Under the pieces are notes generated by a model. It saw nothing but the letters and a program-made list of their open reading frames with translations, was not told the DNA's origin and made no database searches. From Fidelibacterota bacterium (GTDB taxonomy: Bacteria > Fidelibacterota > Marinisomatia > Marinisomatales > TCS55): 64,000 bases of DNA. The position numbers and the translations under genes were made by a program. Numbering within the stretch: the stretch's first letter is position 1; each line of letters begins with the position of its first letter. The stretch is from assembly GCA_029936965.1 (NCBI GenBank), contig JAPYRG010000004.1:62001-126000 (forward strand). Direction: 5' to 3'. Below, piece after piece: positions 26,670 to 36,500 of this stretch.

Positions 26670-27317
26670 ATGGTTAAAACAATCATATACGAACCAATGA
26701 CAACAATAACAGATTTAATAATTGCTATCATTGCATTTTATTATTCGAGTGAATTAACAAGCATTTATATTAATCAGTTACTTAATGTGCAATACCATTG
26801 GATATGGACATTTCGCATGCTTTCTTTAGGGGCATTCCTTGGTGCATTGAGTCATGGGGTTGGGCCATATTGTTCAGCCTCTATTGCCAATATAATTTGG
26901 AAATTCGCAACATATTCAATTGGAATAATGAGCTATTGTATGTTTTTGAGTATGTTGCATCATTTATTTGAATATCAATTAGTAATACGATTAAGATGGG
27001 TATTGTTATGCCTATTAGTAATTTATTTTTTCACTGTAACAAGAAATGATGATTTTGTTAATGTAGTTTTATTCTATCTTTTTATTATGAGTGTCGTTTT
27101 AGTAGGATTTCTATATTCATATGTTGTCTTCCAATCAGATGGAGTAAGTATGATAATGCTAGGAATTATTATTACTTTTGTTTCAGCTGGTGTACAACAG
27201 AGTAGAATTACGTTACATGAACACATGAATCATAATGATATAGCTCATTTTATTCAAATGATAGCAATGTGGTGTTTTTATCTAGGTAGCATAGTTTTAC
27301 AAGATGGAATTATTTGA
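26670..27317 (+). CDS. Seven-helix membrane protein, CREST/ceramidase-like
   Basis: Membrane protein of 215 residues with about seven helices. Conserved polar residues are embedded in helices: GALSHGVGP in the second or third and HEHMNHNDIAHFIQMIAMW near the C-terminus. A helix-embedded Ser/His set with a C-terminal HxxxH-like cluster recalls the CREST superfamily (alkaline ceramidases, PAQR receptors), whose members are zinc hydrolases. The match is by motif style only. It starts 6 nt after the deiminase stop and may be co-transcribed with it. Confidence 0.65.
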   Translation: MVKTIIYEPMTTITDLIIAIIAFYYSSELTSIYINQLLNVQYHWIWTFRMLSLGAFLGALSHGVGPYCSASIANIIWKFATYSIGIMSYCMFLSMLHHLFEYQLVIRLRWVLLCLLVIYFFTVTRNDDFVNVVLFYLFIMSVVLVGFLYSYVVFQSDGVSMIMLGIIITFVSAGVQQSRITLHEHMNHNDIAHFIQMIAMWCFYLGSIVLQDGII

Positions 27318-27347
27318 TTGAACTTTTTAACTTTTATCATCTATAAT

Positions 27348-27376
27348 TTGACGCCAGTTAACTGAAGAAGTAAATT
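27348..27376 (+). promoter_or_regulatory. Candidate sigma-70-like promoter for tig-clpP-clpX
   Basis: TTGACG (27348-27353), a 17-nt spacer, and TAAATT (27371-27376), 22 nt before the tig ATG. The -35 is good, the -10 is weak. It lies in the 81-nt gap, the only non-coding sequence before the operon. Confidence 0.35.
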
Positions 27377-27398
27377 CGCCAGCAATTTTAATAGATAT

Positions 27399-28700
27399 AT
27401 GGAAATTAAAGTAAATAAAATAAATGCGTATTCAAGGGAGCTAACCATTAATCTATCTTGGGATGAATGTCTTCAGGATTTTCAGCAAACTATTAAGAAA
27501 TTCAGCAAGAAGGTTAAATTACCAGGTTTTCGACCAGGAAAAATTCCGCTTAAAGTATTGATGAATAAATTTATGCCGAATATTGAAGCAGAATTTATTG
27601 AAGAGGGTGTAAATAAATTTTACATAGAAGCCTTAAAAGAAGAAAACCTTATTCCTGTTAATAAAGCAAATATTGAAGATGTACATTTCCATTATGAAGA
27701 GCATTTTAAGTTTAAAGCAATTTTTCAAATTGAACCCAAGATTGTATTGCCAAAAATGAAGAAAAATTGTTTAAAAATTCAGAAAACTGAGTATATATCC
27801 GATGATATAGATATCGATAATGTTATTGATGAAATGCGTAGATCTCGCGCAGAAGTTAAAACTATTGAAGATGGCGCAAAAGAAGGACATTATCTTATTG
27901 TTGATTTTCAAAAATTAGATAATTCAGGTCTGCCGATAATTGGTGAAAAACTAGAGAAAAGATTTTTACAAATTGGTACGGATCCTTTTAGCGGTGATAA
28001 TATGAAAAAACTAATTGGACTTAAAGCTGGTGATAAAGTACAGGTAGATTTACCTGATTTAAATGATAATTCAATGACCAAATATGAACTTTCTATAATT
28101 AATGTTGAAGAGCAGGTGGTCCCAGAGGTAAATCAGGAATTTATTAAATCTGTAGAGCCTGATTCGAAAGATGAAGCGAGTTTTCGAAATATTATTATGA
28201 AAAAGGTGAATGATAGCTATGCTCAACGATCGGAGGAGGCATTTGAACGAACTCTTGCTGATAGTATGATAGAATATGTAAAACCTGATTTTGCACCTGC
28301 AATGGTCGATTCATATTTAGATCATCTTATCCAAGAAGCAAAAGAACAGCAGCAATCTCAAGATCTCGATGAAAATAAAATTCGAGATTCATATAAAGCT
28401 GTTGCGGAAAGAAATATGAAATGGTATCTAATTCGAAAAGCTATTGTTTCTAATCAAGATAATATTTCTGTATCTAGAGATGATATAGATAAAGAAATTC
28501 AAAAATTGTTAGAACGATCACCAGATCATTCAAAAGAAATAAAACAATATTATAAAAAGCCAAGTAACCGCCAACGAATTGAGGATGACCTAATAGAAAA
28601 AAAGGTGTTGAACTATTTAGAAGATTTTACCAAGATTAAAGATGTTAAAGTTCATACTAAAGTACTTCGTGAAGAAACTGAAAATGAAAGGAGTAAATAA
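27399..28700 (+). CDS. tig: Trigger factor
   Basis: Ribosome-associated chaperone acting on nascent chains. The 433-residue protein starts [11 protein letters not shown] and has the ribosome-binding signature PGFRPGKIP near residue 46. The central FKBP-like domain (about 150-245) is recognisable from GHYLIVDFQ and [13 protein letters not shown] but diverged, and the C-terminal helical domain fills the rest. No Shine-Dalgarno precedes the ATG. Its TAA overlaps the clpP ATG (TAATG), giving the common tig-clpP-clpX order. Confidence 0.95.
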   Translation: MEIKVNKINAYSRELTINLSWDECLQDFQQTIKKFSKKVKLPGFRPGKIPLKVLMNKFMPNIEAEFIEEGVNKFYIEALKEENLIPVNKANIEDVHFHYEEHFKFKAIFQIEPKIVLPKMKKNCLKIQKTEYISDDIDIDNVIDEMRRSRAEVKTIEDGAKEGHYLIVDFQKLDNSGLPIIGEKLEKRFLQIGTDPFSGDNMKKLIGLKAGDKVQVDLPDLNDNSMTKYELSIINVEEQVVPEVNQEFIKSVEPDSKDEASFRNIIMKKVNDSYAQRSEEAFERTLADSMIEYVKPDFAPAMVDSYLDHLIQEAKEQQQSQDLDENKIRDSYKAVAERNMKWYLIRKAIVSNQDNISVSRDDIDKEIQKLLERSPDHSKEIKQYYKKPSNRQRIEDDLIEKKVLNYLEDFTKIKDVKVHTKVLREETENERSK

Positions 28701-29332
28701 TGAGTAAGAGGGCAATGGCTCAGTTAGTGCCGATGGTTGTGGAGCAATCTGGTCGAACTGAACGCGCATATGATATTTATTCAAGACTTCTAAAGGAAAG
28801 GATTATATTTTTGGGTACACCAATTGATGATACTGTAGCTTCATTAATTATTGCTCAATTATTATTTCTAGAAGCAGAAAATTCTGATAAAGATATATTC
28901 TTATATATTAATTCTCCTGGAGGCTATGTTTCAGCAGGTTTAGGAATTTTTGATACTATGAATTATATAAAACCACATGTAGCAACCATATGTATGGGAG
29001 CTGCTTCAAGTATGGCTGCAGTTTTACTTGCTGGCGGAACACCTGGTAAGAGATCTGCTTTACCTAATTCGCGGGTCATGATTCATCAACCACTTGGTGG
29101 AGCAGAAGGGCAAGCTTCTGATATAAAAATACAAGCGGATGAAATCTTGAGACTTCGACAAAGATTAAATTCAATATTGGCAAAAAGCACGAAGCAAACA
29201 ATTAAAAAAATAGAAAAAGATACAGATAGAAACTTTTTTATGAGTGTTGAAGAAGCAAAAGAATATGGAATTTTAGATACAATTTTAACAGCAAGAAAAA
29301 ATGACAAAAAAAACTCCAAAACAAAAAGATAA
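28700..29332 (+). CDS. clpP: ATP-dependent Clp protease proteolytic subunit with Ser-His-Asn triad
   Basis: Peptidase ring of the ClpXP protease, 210 residues. The nucleophile is Ser104 in MGAASSM and the base is His129 in [11 protein letters not shown]. The third triad residue, Asp in E. coli ClpP (49 residues after the His, in TERDRF), is Asn178 here (DTDRNFF; codon AAC). Listeria ClpP1 has the same Ser-His-Asn triad and depends on a partner ClpP. Otherwise the protein is normal: NSPGGYV oxyanion loop and the [14 protein letters not shown]-terminus. AAAGGAG lies 6 nt before the ATG inside tig. It overlaps clpX by 32 nt. Confidence 0.96.
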   Translation: MSKRAMAQLVPMVVEQSGRTERAYDIYSRLLKERIIFLGTPIDDTVASLIIAQLLFLEAENSDKDIFLYINSPGGYVSAGLGIFDTMNYIKPHVATICMGAASSMAAVLLAGGTPGKRSALPNSRVMIHQPLGGAEGQASDIKIQADEILRLRQRLNSILAKSTKQTIKKIEKDTDRNFFMSVEEAKEYGILDTILTARKNDKKNSKTKR

Positions 29333-30416
29333 AAATACGAACCATAGGACGCTTCCAAGACCTTCAGAAATAAAAGGTTATCTTGATCAGCATGTTGTTG
29401 GGCAAGATAGAGCAAAAAAAATAATGGCTGTTGCGATACACAATCATTTCAAACGGATCATCTTTCAAGATTTAGATGATGGTGTAAAGCTCGAAAAAAG
29501 CAATATTTTGATGCTAGGTCCAACTGGAACGGGAAAAACATTAATTGCACAAACCCTCGCAAATTTTCTTTCTGTACCATTTGCAATAGCTGATGCAACT
29601 GCACTTACGGAGGCAGGATATGTTGGTGAAGATGTTGAAAATGTGTTAGTTCGTTTATTGCAAGTAGCAAATTATGACATATCCTTAGCAGAACAAGGAA
29701 TAGTGTATATTGATGAGATTGATAAAGTTGGTAAACGAGCATCAAGCTCAAGTATAACTCGTGATGTTTCTGGTGAAGGAGTTCAGCAAGCTCTTTTAAA
29801 GATTTTAGAAGGAACAATTAGTAATGTTCCTCCAAAAGGAGGTCGAAAGCATCCAGAGCAAAGTCTCATTCCTGTCGATACGCAAAATATTTTGTTTATT
29901 TGTGGTGGTTCTTTTGATGGACTTTCAGATATTATTTTAAGAAGAGAGGGAAAAGCAGAGATAGGATTTGCAAAAACAAATAATAATAATAATATTATTT
30001 ACAATTCTAATAATATTTTAAATTTTTTACAGTCGGAGGATTTGATTGAATTTGGATTTATCCCAGAGCTTATAGGTAGACTTCCTATTATTTCTAGTTT
30101 AAATAAGTTAGATGAGAATGCTTTATATAAAGTTCTTACTGAACCAAAGAATGCGTTAATTAAACAATATAAAAAGCTTTTTAGGATGGAAGGAATTAAG
30201 CTAGAGTTTAGAAAAGAAGCGATAGATGAAATTATAACTCGGGCTATGGAACGTAATGCAGGTGCAAGAGCGCTACGTGCAGTTATGGAAGATGCTATGC
30301 TGGATATTATGTATCAAATACCAGAGATGGATTCTGTTGATAAAATTACTATTACTAGAAAAGTGATAAAAGATGGTTCGAATCCATTATATCATATTCG
30401 AAGAAAATCTGCATAA
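29301..30416 (+). CDS. clpX: ClpX-type AAA+ unfoldase lacking the zinc-binding domain
   Basis: ATP-driven unfoldase feeding ClpP. The AAA+ core is complete: GPTGTGKT (73-80), the pore loop GYVG (106-109), Walker B VYIDEID, the RKH loop (182-184), and the ClpP-docking IGF (221-223). The protein is 371 residues against about 420 in the family because the N-terminal Cys4 zinc-binding domain, which binds adaptors and substrates, is missing. The chain opens with a short Lys-rich tail and goes straight to [17 protein letters not shown]. An Asn-rich insert encoded by an AAT repeat (about 29988-30010) follows the IGF loop. The start lies inside clpP. Confidence 0.94.
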   Translation: MTKKTPKQKDKNTNHRTLPRPSEIKGYLDQHVVGQDRAKKIMAVAIHNHFKRIIFQDLDDGVKLEKSNILMLGPTGTGKTLIAQTLANFLSVPFAIADATALTEAGYVGEDVENVLVRLLQVANYDISLAEQGIVYIDEIDKVGKRASSSSITRDVSGEGVQQALLKILEGTISNVPPKGGRKHPEQSLIPVDTQNILFICGGSFDGLSDIILRREGKAEIGFAKTNNNNNIIYNSNNILNFLQSEDLIEFGFIPELIGRLPIISSLNKLDENALYKVLTEPKNALIKQYKKLFRMEGIKLEFRKEAIDEIITRAMERNAGARALRAVMEDAMLDIMYQIPEMDSVDKITITRKVIKDGSNPLYHIRRKSA

Positions 30417-30440
30417 ATAAGATTAACTGATTTCAAATAA

Positions 30441-33400
30441 ATGATCTTGAAATTCAAATCTTTCTTTTTCTTTATTTTTATAATTATCTCTGTATTAGAT
30501 GCACAATCTGATAGGGTTTCCGGTAAAATTAGAGGGAAAGCTGTTGATGCAATGACAAAAGACCCTCTTTTTGGAGCGAATATCCTTTTATTACCTGTTG
30601 AAAGTGGTAGAGGCACCATGACAAATGAAAATGGGGAATTTGTTATACCTAATCTAATTACTGGTGTATACAGTGTTAAAGTATCTTATATGGGATATGC
30701 TTCAACAATAATTCAAAGCATTGAAGTTTCCCCTGGTGCTACAACACATATCTTATGTTCGATGAGCGTAGAAGCAATTGAAGGTCAAGAGGTGAATGTG
30801 GTTGCGGAGAGCATGGAAAATACAGTAGACGTAAAATCTGTAGTTACACAAGTGAAATATTCAGGGGATCAATTATATAAAATGCCTGTATCAAACTTTA
30901 CTGATGTAATTGCAAATGCAGGTGGCGTAGTTAAGACAGAGGCAGGTAGATCTAGAGGAATCCATATGAGAGGTGGGCGAAGCGGTGAAGTTGCTTTTTA
31001 TGTGGATGGAATATTGACGAATGACCCAGTTGATCGTTCTCAAGGAGTGCAGATTGATAAAGAATCGATTGATGTTCTTACGATATCAAAAGGTGGCTTC
31101 TCAGCAGAATTTGGTGAGGCCATGTCAGGTATTGTAACTGTGGTTACTAAGTCAGGATCGAAGCAAAACTATTCAGGTAATTTAATTTTTGAAACAGATC
31201 AAATTTCGAATAATAATTCTGTTTATAATAATAACTATGGAAAGTATAATCTGCAATTTGGTGGTCCATTTCCAGGATTAAAGAAATATTTATCATTTTA
31301 TTTATCAGGATCATATGCGGGGAGCAATATTGTAAGTCCTCGATCAATAAAACTACCTCATAGTTCATTTACACATCCCATGGGTACTTTTAAAATGACT
31401 TTTTCACCACCAAGTTCAGGTTTTAATGCAATTATTTCAGCTTCTTTTGAAGATAAAGCTACTGAAAGCTATAGTCATAGTATTAGCAAGGGAAATTGGT
31501 TAAGAGATTACTACAAAACCTTAGAGGGAAGTCGTCGTCTTAGTCTGCAAATACAAAATACATTAGGAAAAAATACAGCCTGGCGATTAATGATTTCAAC
31601 TTTTGAACATTATAATAATTATGGATCCGGAGAGAACAAATCTTATAAAGATTTTCATTATTTATCTACGAGACTGGATTGGGTTTATTATGCGGAAAAT
31701 AATGGTTGGTATGATCCAAAAACCCGTATTTGGAAAGAATTAACAGATGCTAATGGATTACCACTGATATCGGATAACTATTTTGTTATTGATGATTTAT
31801 CCGGTGGTACAAATAATAATCCAGCGCAACTCAGTAATTTACCTTATGAAGAGCAAGCTTTTTATTATTATTATTATACACAAGGTAATCAATTTGATTT
31901 ATCTACTGGTATGTGGTCATCTGAATCAGAAAAAGTAGTAGCTTATAATCAAAGATGGCATGAGGCGGGCACTTGGTATATACCTTCATTCTTAGATGAA
32001 GAATCTAACTATTATAATTCCTTGGATTCGACAGCTCATTTCAAGGATTTTGATGAAAAAGAATATGCAAGTTATCTATTTGGAGATGATGATTTTCAAC
32101 GTAGTAATGACTTATGGGCATATCTTGGGAATATGCACAATGGATATTACTATGATCGTGATATTTTTAATGTCTATACATTTGGGCCGGGTCGTCCAAG
32201 AAGCCATAAATCTGTAAGTACGCATTCAAGTATAGAATTTCAATTAAATACACAATGGAGTATGCGTAATGCAGCAAAATTTGGATTTAAGACTACAGCC
32301 AGCACAATGGATTATCGTGATATTCAATTTGCTAACCAAAATCCCTATTTTGATTCTTATAACTATGAGCCATTATCAGGCTCTGCTTACGCAGAAAATA
32401 AATATGAAAATAATGATTTTATTTTAATGAGCGGATTACGATGGGACTATTTTGATCCAAATGTAGAATCATTAAAAACTAGTTTATTAGTTGATGATGG
32501 TATTGTTGAAAGACAGCCTGCTAAAGTAAAAATCAAATTGAGCCCCAGATTAGGAATTAATTTTAACGCTTCTGATAAAACTGCAATCTATACCAATTAT
32601 GGCTATTTTGTACAATTTCCGCAGTATTCTGAAATGTATCAAAATGTATATGCTGATATATCAAGTGGGTTGCCATTAGTTGGGAATCCAAATATTACAC
32701 CGGAAGAAACAATTCAATATCAGTTCGGACTTGCGCATAAATTTTCACCAACATTAGGTCTTGAAATTATCTCATTTTTTAAAGATCAAATGAATCTTGC
32801 GACGAATAGAACATATCCTGTTTTAATAGAAGGACTAGTAGCAAGTGTCACAGTGATGGAGATGGAAGATTATGCAAAGATAAAAGGAATTGAATTCAAA
32901 TTAAAATTGAACAACTTTAGTAATTTGACAGGTGACATTGATTATACATGGATGTCAGCAAAAGGAACGGGATCAAGCAATAGAGAATATTACTATTTAT
33001 ATATTTTTGATTCTGATAGGCCTTTGCCTGTTAAAGAATATCCAATGGAGTTTGATATTACCCATTCCGTAAAGTTTAATTTGAATTATTATTTGCCACC
33101 GAGAAATAGTAATAGTTTTATTAGCAGACTAACAAGTGATTGGAATTTTAATTTTCAAGGAAATTTAGCCACTGGTGCACCTTACACCCCAACAGATATT
33201 TATGGAAAAGCGCAAGAAATTGGATCTAAAAGGATGCCCGGTTATAAATCTCTTGATATGCGTGTAGAAAAATATTTCAATCATTTTAGCATGTATCTTG
33301 ATATAAGAAATGTATTTAACTGGGTTAATACGACATATGTTTACTCTTATAGTGGAGAACCGGATACAAATGGTCGTCCACCCGTATTCGAACGAAGTAG

Positions 33401-33566
33401 ATATCTTCAATATATTGGCGATACTAATCCAATAAATGGAAATATTATTTCATCAGCTGAAGAAGCTTATGATACTCACTTGCAGTTATGGAGAAGTCTA
33501 TTAAATAATCCTTATAATTATTCTTCTGCAAGATATTTTCACTTTGGGATAAACCTCTGGTTTTAA
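30441..33566 (+). CDS. TonB-dependent outer-membrane receptor, large
   Basis: Outer-membrane receptor of 1041 residues. A signal peptide (1-21, ending VLDAQS) is followed by a carboxypeptidase-regulatory-like beta-sandwich (about 30-110: GKAVDAMTKDPLFGANI, YMGYAST), then the plug domain with MRGGRSGEVAFYVDGI and SAEFGEAMSGIVTVVTKSG, and a long aromatic-rich barrel ending FHFGINLWF. SusC-like N-terminal extension without a SusD gene nearby. It starts 24 nt after clpX and 18 nt before the next exported protein gene. A role as a surface anchor or importer for the secretion block is inferred; no ligand can be named. Confidence 0.9.
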   Translation: MILKFKSFFFFIFIIISVLDAQSDRVSGKIRGKAVDAMTKDPLFGANILLLPVESGRGTMTNENGEFVIPNLITGVYSVKVSYMGYASTIIQSIEVSPGATTHILCSMSVEAIEGQEVNVVAESMENTVDVKSVVTQVKYSGDQLYKMPVSNFTDVIANAGGVVKTEAGRSRGIHMRGGRSGEVAFYVDGILTNDPVDRSQGVQIDKESIDVLTISKGGFSAEFGEAMSGIVTVVTKSGSKQNYSGNLIFETDQISNNNSVYNNNYGKYNLQFGGPFPGLKKYLSFYLSGSYAGSNIVSPRSIKLPHSSFTHPMGTFKMTFSPPSSGFNAIISASFEDKATESYSHSISKGNWLRDYYKTLEGSRRLSLQIQNTLGKNTAWRLMISTFEHYNNYGSGENKSYKDFHYLSTRLDWVYYAENNGWYDPKTRIWKELTDANGLPLISDNYFVIDDLSGGTNNNPAQLSNLPYEEQAFYYYYYTQGNQFDLSTGMWSSESEKVVAYNQRWHEAGTWYIPSFLDEESNYYNSLDSTAHFKDFDEKEYASYLFGDDDFQRSNDLWAYLGNMHNGYYYDRDIFNVYTFGPGRPRSHKSVSTHSSIEFQLNTQWSMRNAAKFGFKTTASTMDYRDIQFANQNPYFDSYNYEPLSGSAYAENKYENNDFILMSGLRWDYFDPNVESLKTSLLVDDGIVERQPAKVKIKLSPRLGINFNASDKTAIYTNYGYFVQFPQYSEMYQNVYADISSGLPLVGNPNITPEETIQYQFGLAHKFSPTLGLEIISFFKDQMNLATNRTYPVLIEGLVASVTVMEMEDYAKIKGIEFKLKLNNFSNLTGDIDYTWMSAKGTGSSNREYYYLYIFDSDRPLPVKEYPMEFDITHSVKFNLNYYLPPRNSNSFISRLTSDWNFNFQGNLATGAPYTPTDIYGKAQEIGSKRMPGYKSLDMRVEKYFNHFSMYLDIRNVFNWVNTTYVYSYSGEPDTNGRPPVFERSRYLQYIGDTNPINGNIISSAEEAYDTHLQLWRSLLNNPYNYSSARYFHFGINLWF

Positions 33567-33584
33567 CATCGTTATCATATAATT

Positions 33585-36500
33585 ATGTTTAGATTTTTCA
33601 TTACGATTATTATTCTTTCCTCAACTATTTATAGTAAAAGTAAGATGATATCTGGCAAACAGATTTCTGATCGTATAATGTATAGATCTAATACGTATGA
33701 TCAGGTTCCGGACCCTACATTATCTTGGGTTGGTTCAGGTTTTTTTAGTCAATATACGATTAGCAATACTGGTCAAAGTGGAGTATTTGAACCTCCTCCG
33801 GGATGGGAAGGTTATAATGGAGAATTTCCTGTAGGTTATGGAGCTTATAATGGGAGAACAGGTGAATTTCCAAGTGGAACAAATCAATTTTATACATGGG
33901 GTGCTGGTTTATGGATTGGTGGAAAATCTGAATATTTTAATACACCTGAAGATCGTTCAATAACTATTGGGGGTAAAACGATAAAAAATGTTCGTGTTGC
34001 TACCACAGCCTATTATTCAGAAATGAGTTCAATATCAAAACTTTGGCAATCAAATCAGCTTATATCTGCAGTATCTGATGGGAAGCTTGAAGATAATAAA
34101 GGTGACTTTTTATTTGGTCAAAAAAATAAGACTGTTGAAGAGTATCAAGATATATGGTCTTTTTTTGTACCACAATCTGGAGATTATTATTTTCCTAATT
34201 CTGATACATTATATCGTCTGGACTATGAAAATATAAATAATCGCAGAAAACAATTTCTCGCAACAAGCTCTCTTGGCTTAGACAGTAGTTTACTATTATT
34301 AGACCCTTTTCGTGAGGATGAAAATGAGAATATTAGAGGTGATATTGTTTCCGATGAAGATACGTATTGTGTATTTGGTGATTATTTAGATGAGAGAGAT
34401 GGAAGGTTTCTTTGGAATCGAGGATATGATACACGTGGCTTAGGTATTAAAGTCGAACAACGAACCTATTCATGGACAACTGATGATTATTTATATATCA
34501 ATTTTAAAATTACAAATATGAATGATTTTCCCCTAGATAGCATCTACGTAGGGTATTTTATGGATAATGATGTGGGTTATGCTGATGATGATTTGATAGG
34601 ATTTGATCGATCATTAAACTTAGGATATTCATATGATTCGGATTCAGAAGAATCTGGATGGATTGCCCCAGCTGGCTATTTGGGGTCTGTGTTTGTGGAA
34701 AGCCCTGTTGATTCCATAGGTGATCCTTCTAAAGGAGTTCCTCCTGCTGGTAACGAATTGAATGATTGGCAAATAGGTTTAACTGGTTTTCAGACATGGA
34801 TTCGTTCAGATCTTGGACAAAGTGAAGGTCATCCAGGTGATGTGGATGATGATGAAATGGATCATATCAAATATTTTCAATTATCAATGGTTGATAGTTT
34901 TGAAGTGTTCGAAGAGCCACAAGATGTAAGACAATTAGCAACCAGTGGACCTGTTATTCGGTTAGATCCTGGGAAATCTATTAGTGTATCAGTTGCTTTA
35001 GTTGCAGGCTCATCCTTATCAGATTTAAAGAAGAACACGCAATCAGCAATAGATAAGTTTAATACAGGTTATATTGGAGCTGAAGCGCCACCATCACCGA
35101 AACTAACTGCCCAGCCTGCGCACGAAGCCATTTATTTATCATGGGATAATTTTCCTGAAACGGTAATTGATCCATTTACTGGTTTAGCTGATTTTGCTGG
35201 ATATCGAGTATATCGATCCCTTTCTGGCCTTCAAAACGATTGGACGTTGCTTACTGATTATGATGTCGTAGGAGATTCATCAGAATGGTCAGGTATTGTT
35301 GATTATTCAAAAGGAACTTCAAATGCAATTTCCCGATTTATTGGACCCTTAGGGAAAGGTGATATCAGTTCAAACCCATCTATTGAAACTATTGAGGATC
35401 GTTTTATTGAAGCAGAATACACAATTGAACTAATGACTCATCAAATAGAAGTTGATGGCATGACTATTGATACATTAATAATGGTTATATATAACGTAAC
35501 AAATCGGCAATCTGTATTGCCTAATATTGCTGCAATGACTATGGGAGAAGGTTTTCGTACGTATGCTGAATATGATAGTACTGCCATGCAAGCTCTAAGC
35601 GGAACATTATCAGATATCGATTTTTATAGAGATGGGTATTTTATATATCTTGATGGATTTTTTGTGAGACTGTCTAATGGTGAATATAAGGATTTGGATT
35701 TAGATGGTGAAATTAGCGATATAGAAATAGCCCAACAGTCCTTAACCCCTCAAGATGGTGATATATTTGTTGTTAAAACCTATGCTGCACAAGAAATCGG
35801 GGCTCAAAGTGGTTTGTCCTATACCTTTTTAGATGAAGGTTTAATTGATGGAATGAATTATTTCTATTCCGTTGTTTCCTATGACCAAGGTGTGCCAATA
35901 GCAGATATTCCTCCATTAGAAAGTAGTTTATATCAAAATATTATAATGGTTCGTCCACAGCATATGGCTTTAGAATTAGAAGGCAAACCAAAAATTTCTA
36001 ATTATGTACATTTTGGTCCCTCCACAGGTCAGTTTTTAAAAGCAATCACTAGTTATGAAAATCTAACAGGTCATAATTATGAAATTCACTTTTTTCAAAG
36101 TGATCCATTACAATCAACCAATGAATCAGCTGATTATGCAATTTTAATTGATTCTATTCTTGCAGACGTTGGTAGTATTGAGCCCTTAATGGATCTAATT
36201 CCTGGAGAAGATTATGTTGATACACTAAGTATTGCAGGTTCTTTGTCAGAAATTGATGGGAGTCTTCCATTAGGCGTTGTTGTTCCCGGGACTTTTAATT
36301 TGACGATTAATGGTTTTCAATTAAATGATGTAGGAAATGGAATTGTTCAAGGTGTATATAATGGAGATACGGTGAAAGCTATCTTAAACTACGGTGATGG
36401 AGTCCTTTCTCTATCATCTGAAATGTCTTCATTATTTATGAGTGGAAGCGTATCTGCTCAGTACAGCTATAACCCGTTAATTCTTGAAGAAGTATCCAGC

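Noticed and set aside
29086-29415. Minus-strand open frame across the clpP-clpX overlap
   Set aside because: Antisense to two conserved genes, no recognisable domain; composition explained by AT-rich coding sequence.
29988-30010. AAT repeat in clpX considered as a frameshift or contingency tract
   Set aside because: The repeat unit is three bases, so gain or loss keeps the frame, and conserved ClpX sequence continues in frame after it; it encodes an Asn-rich loop.
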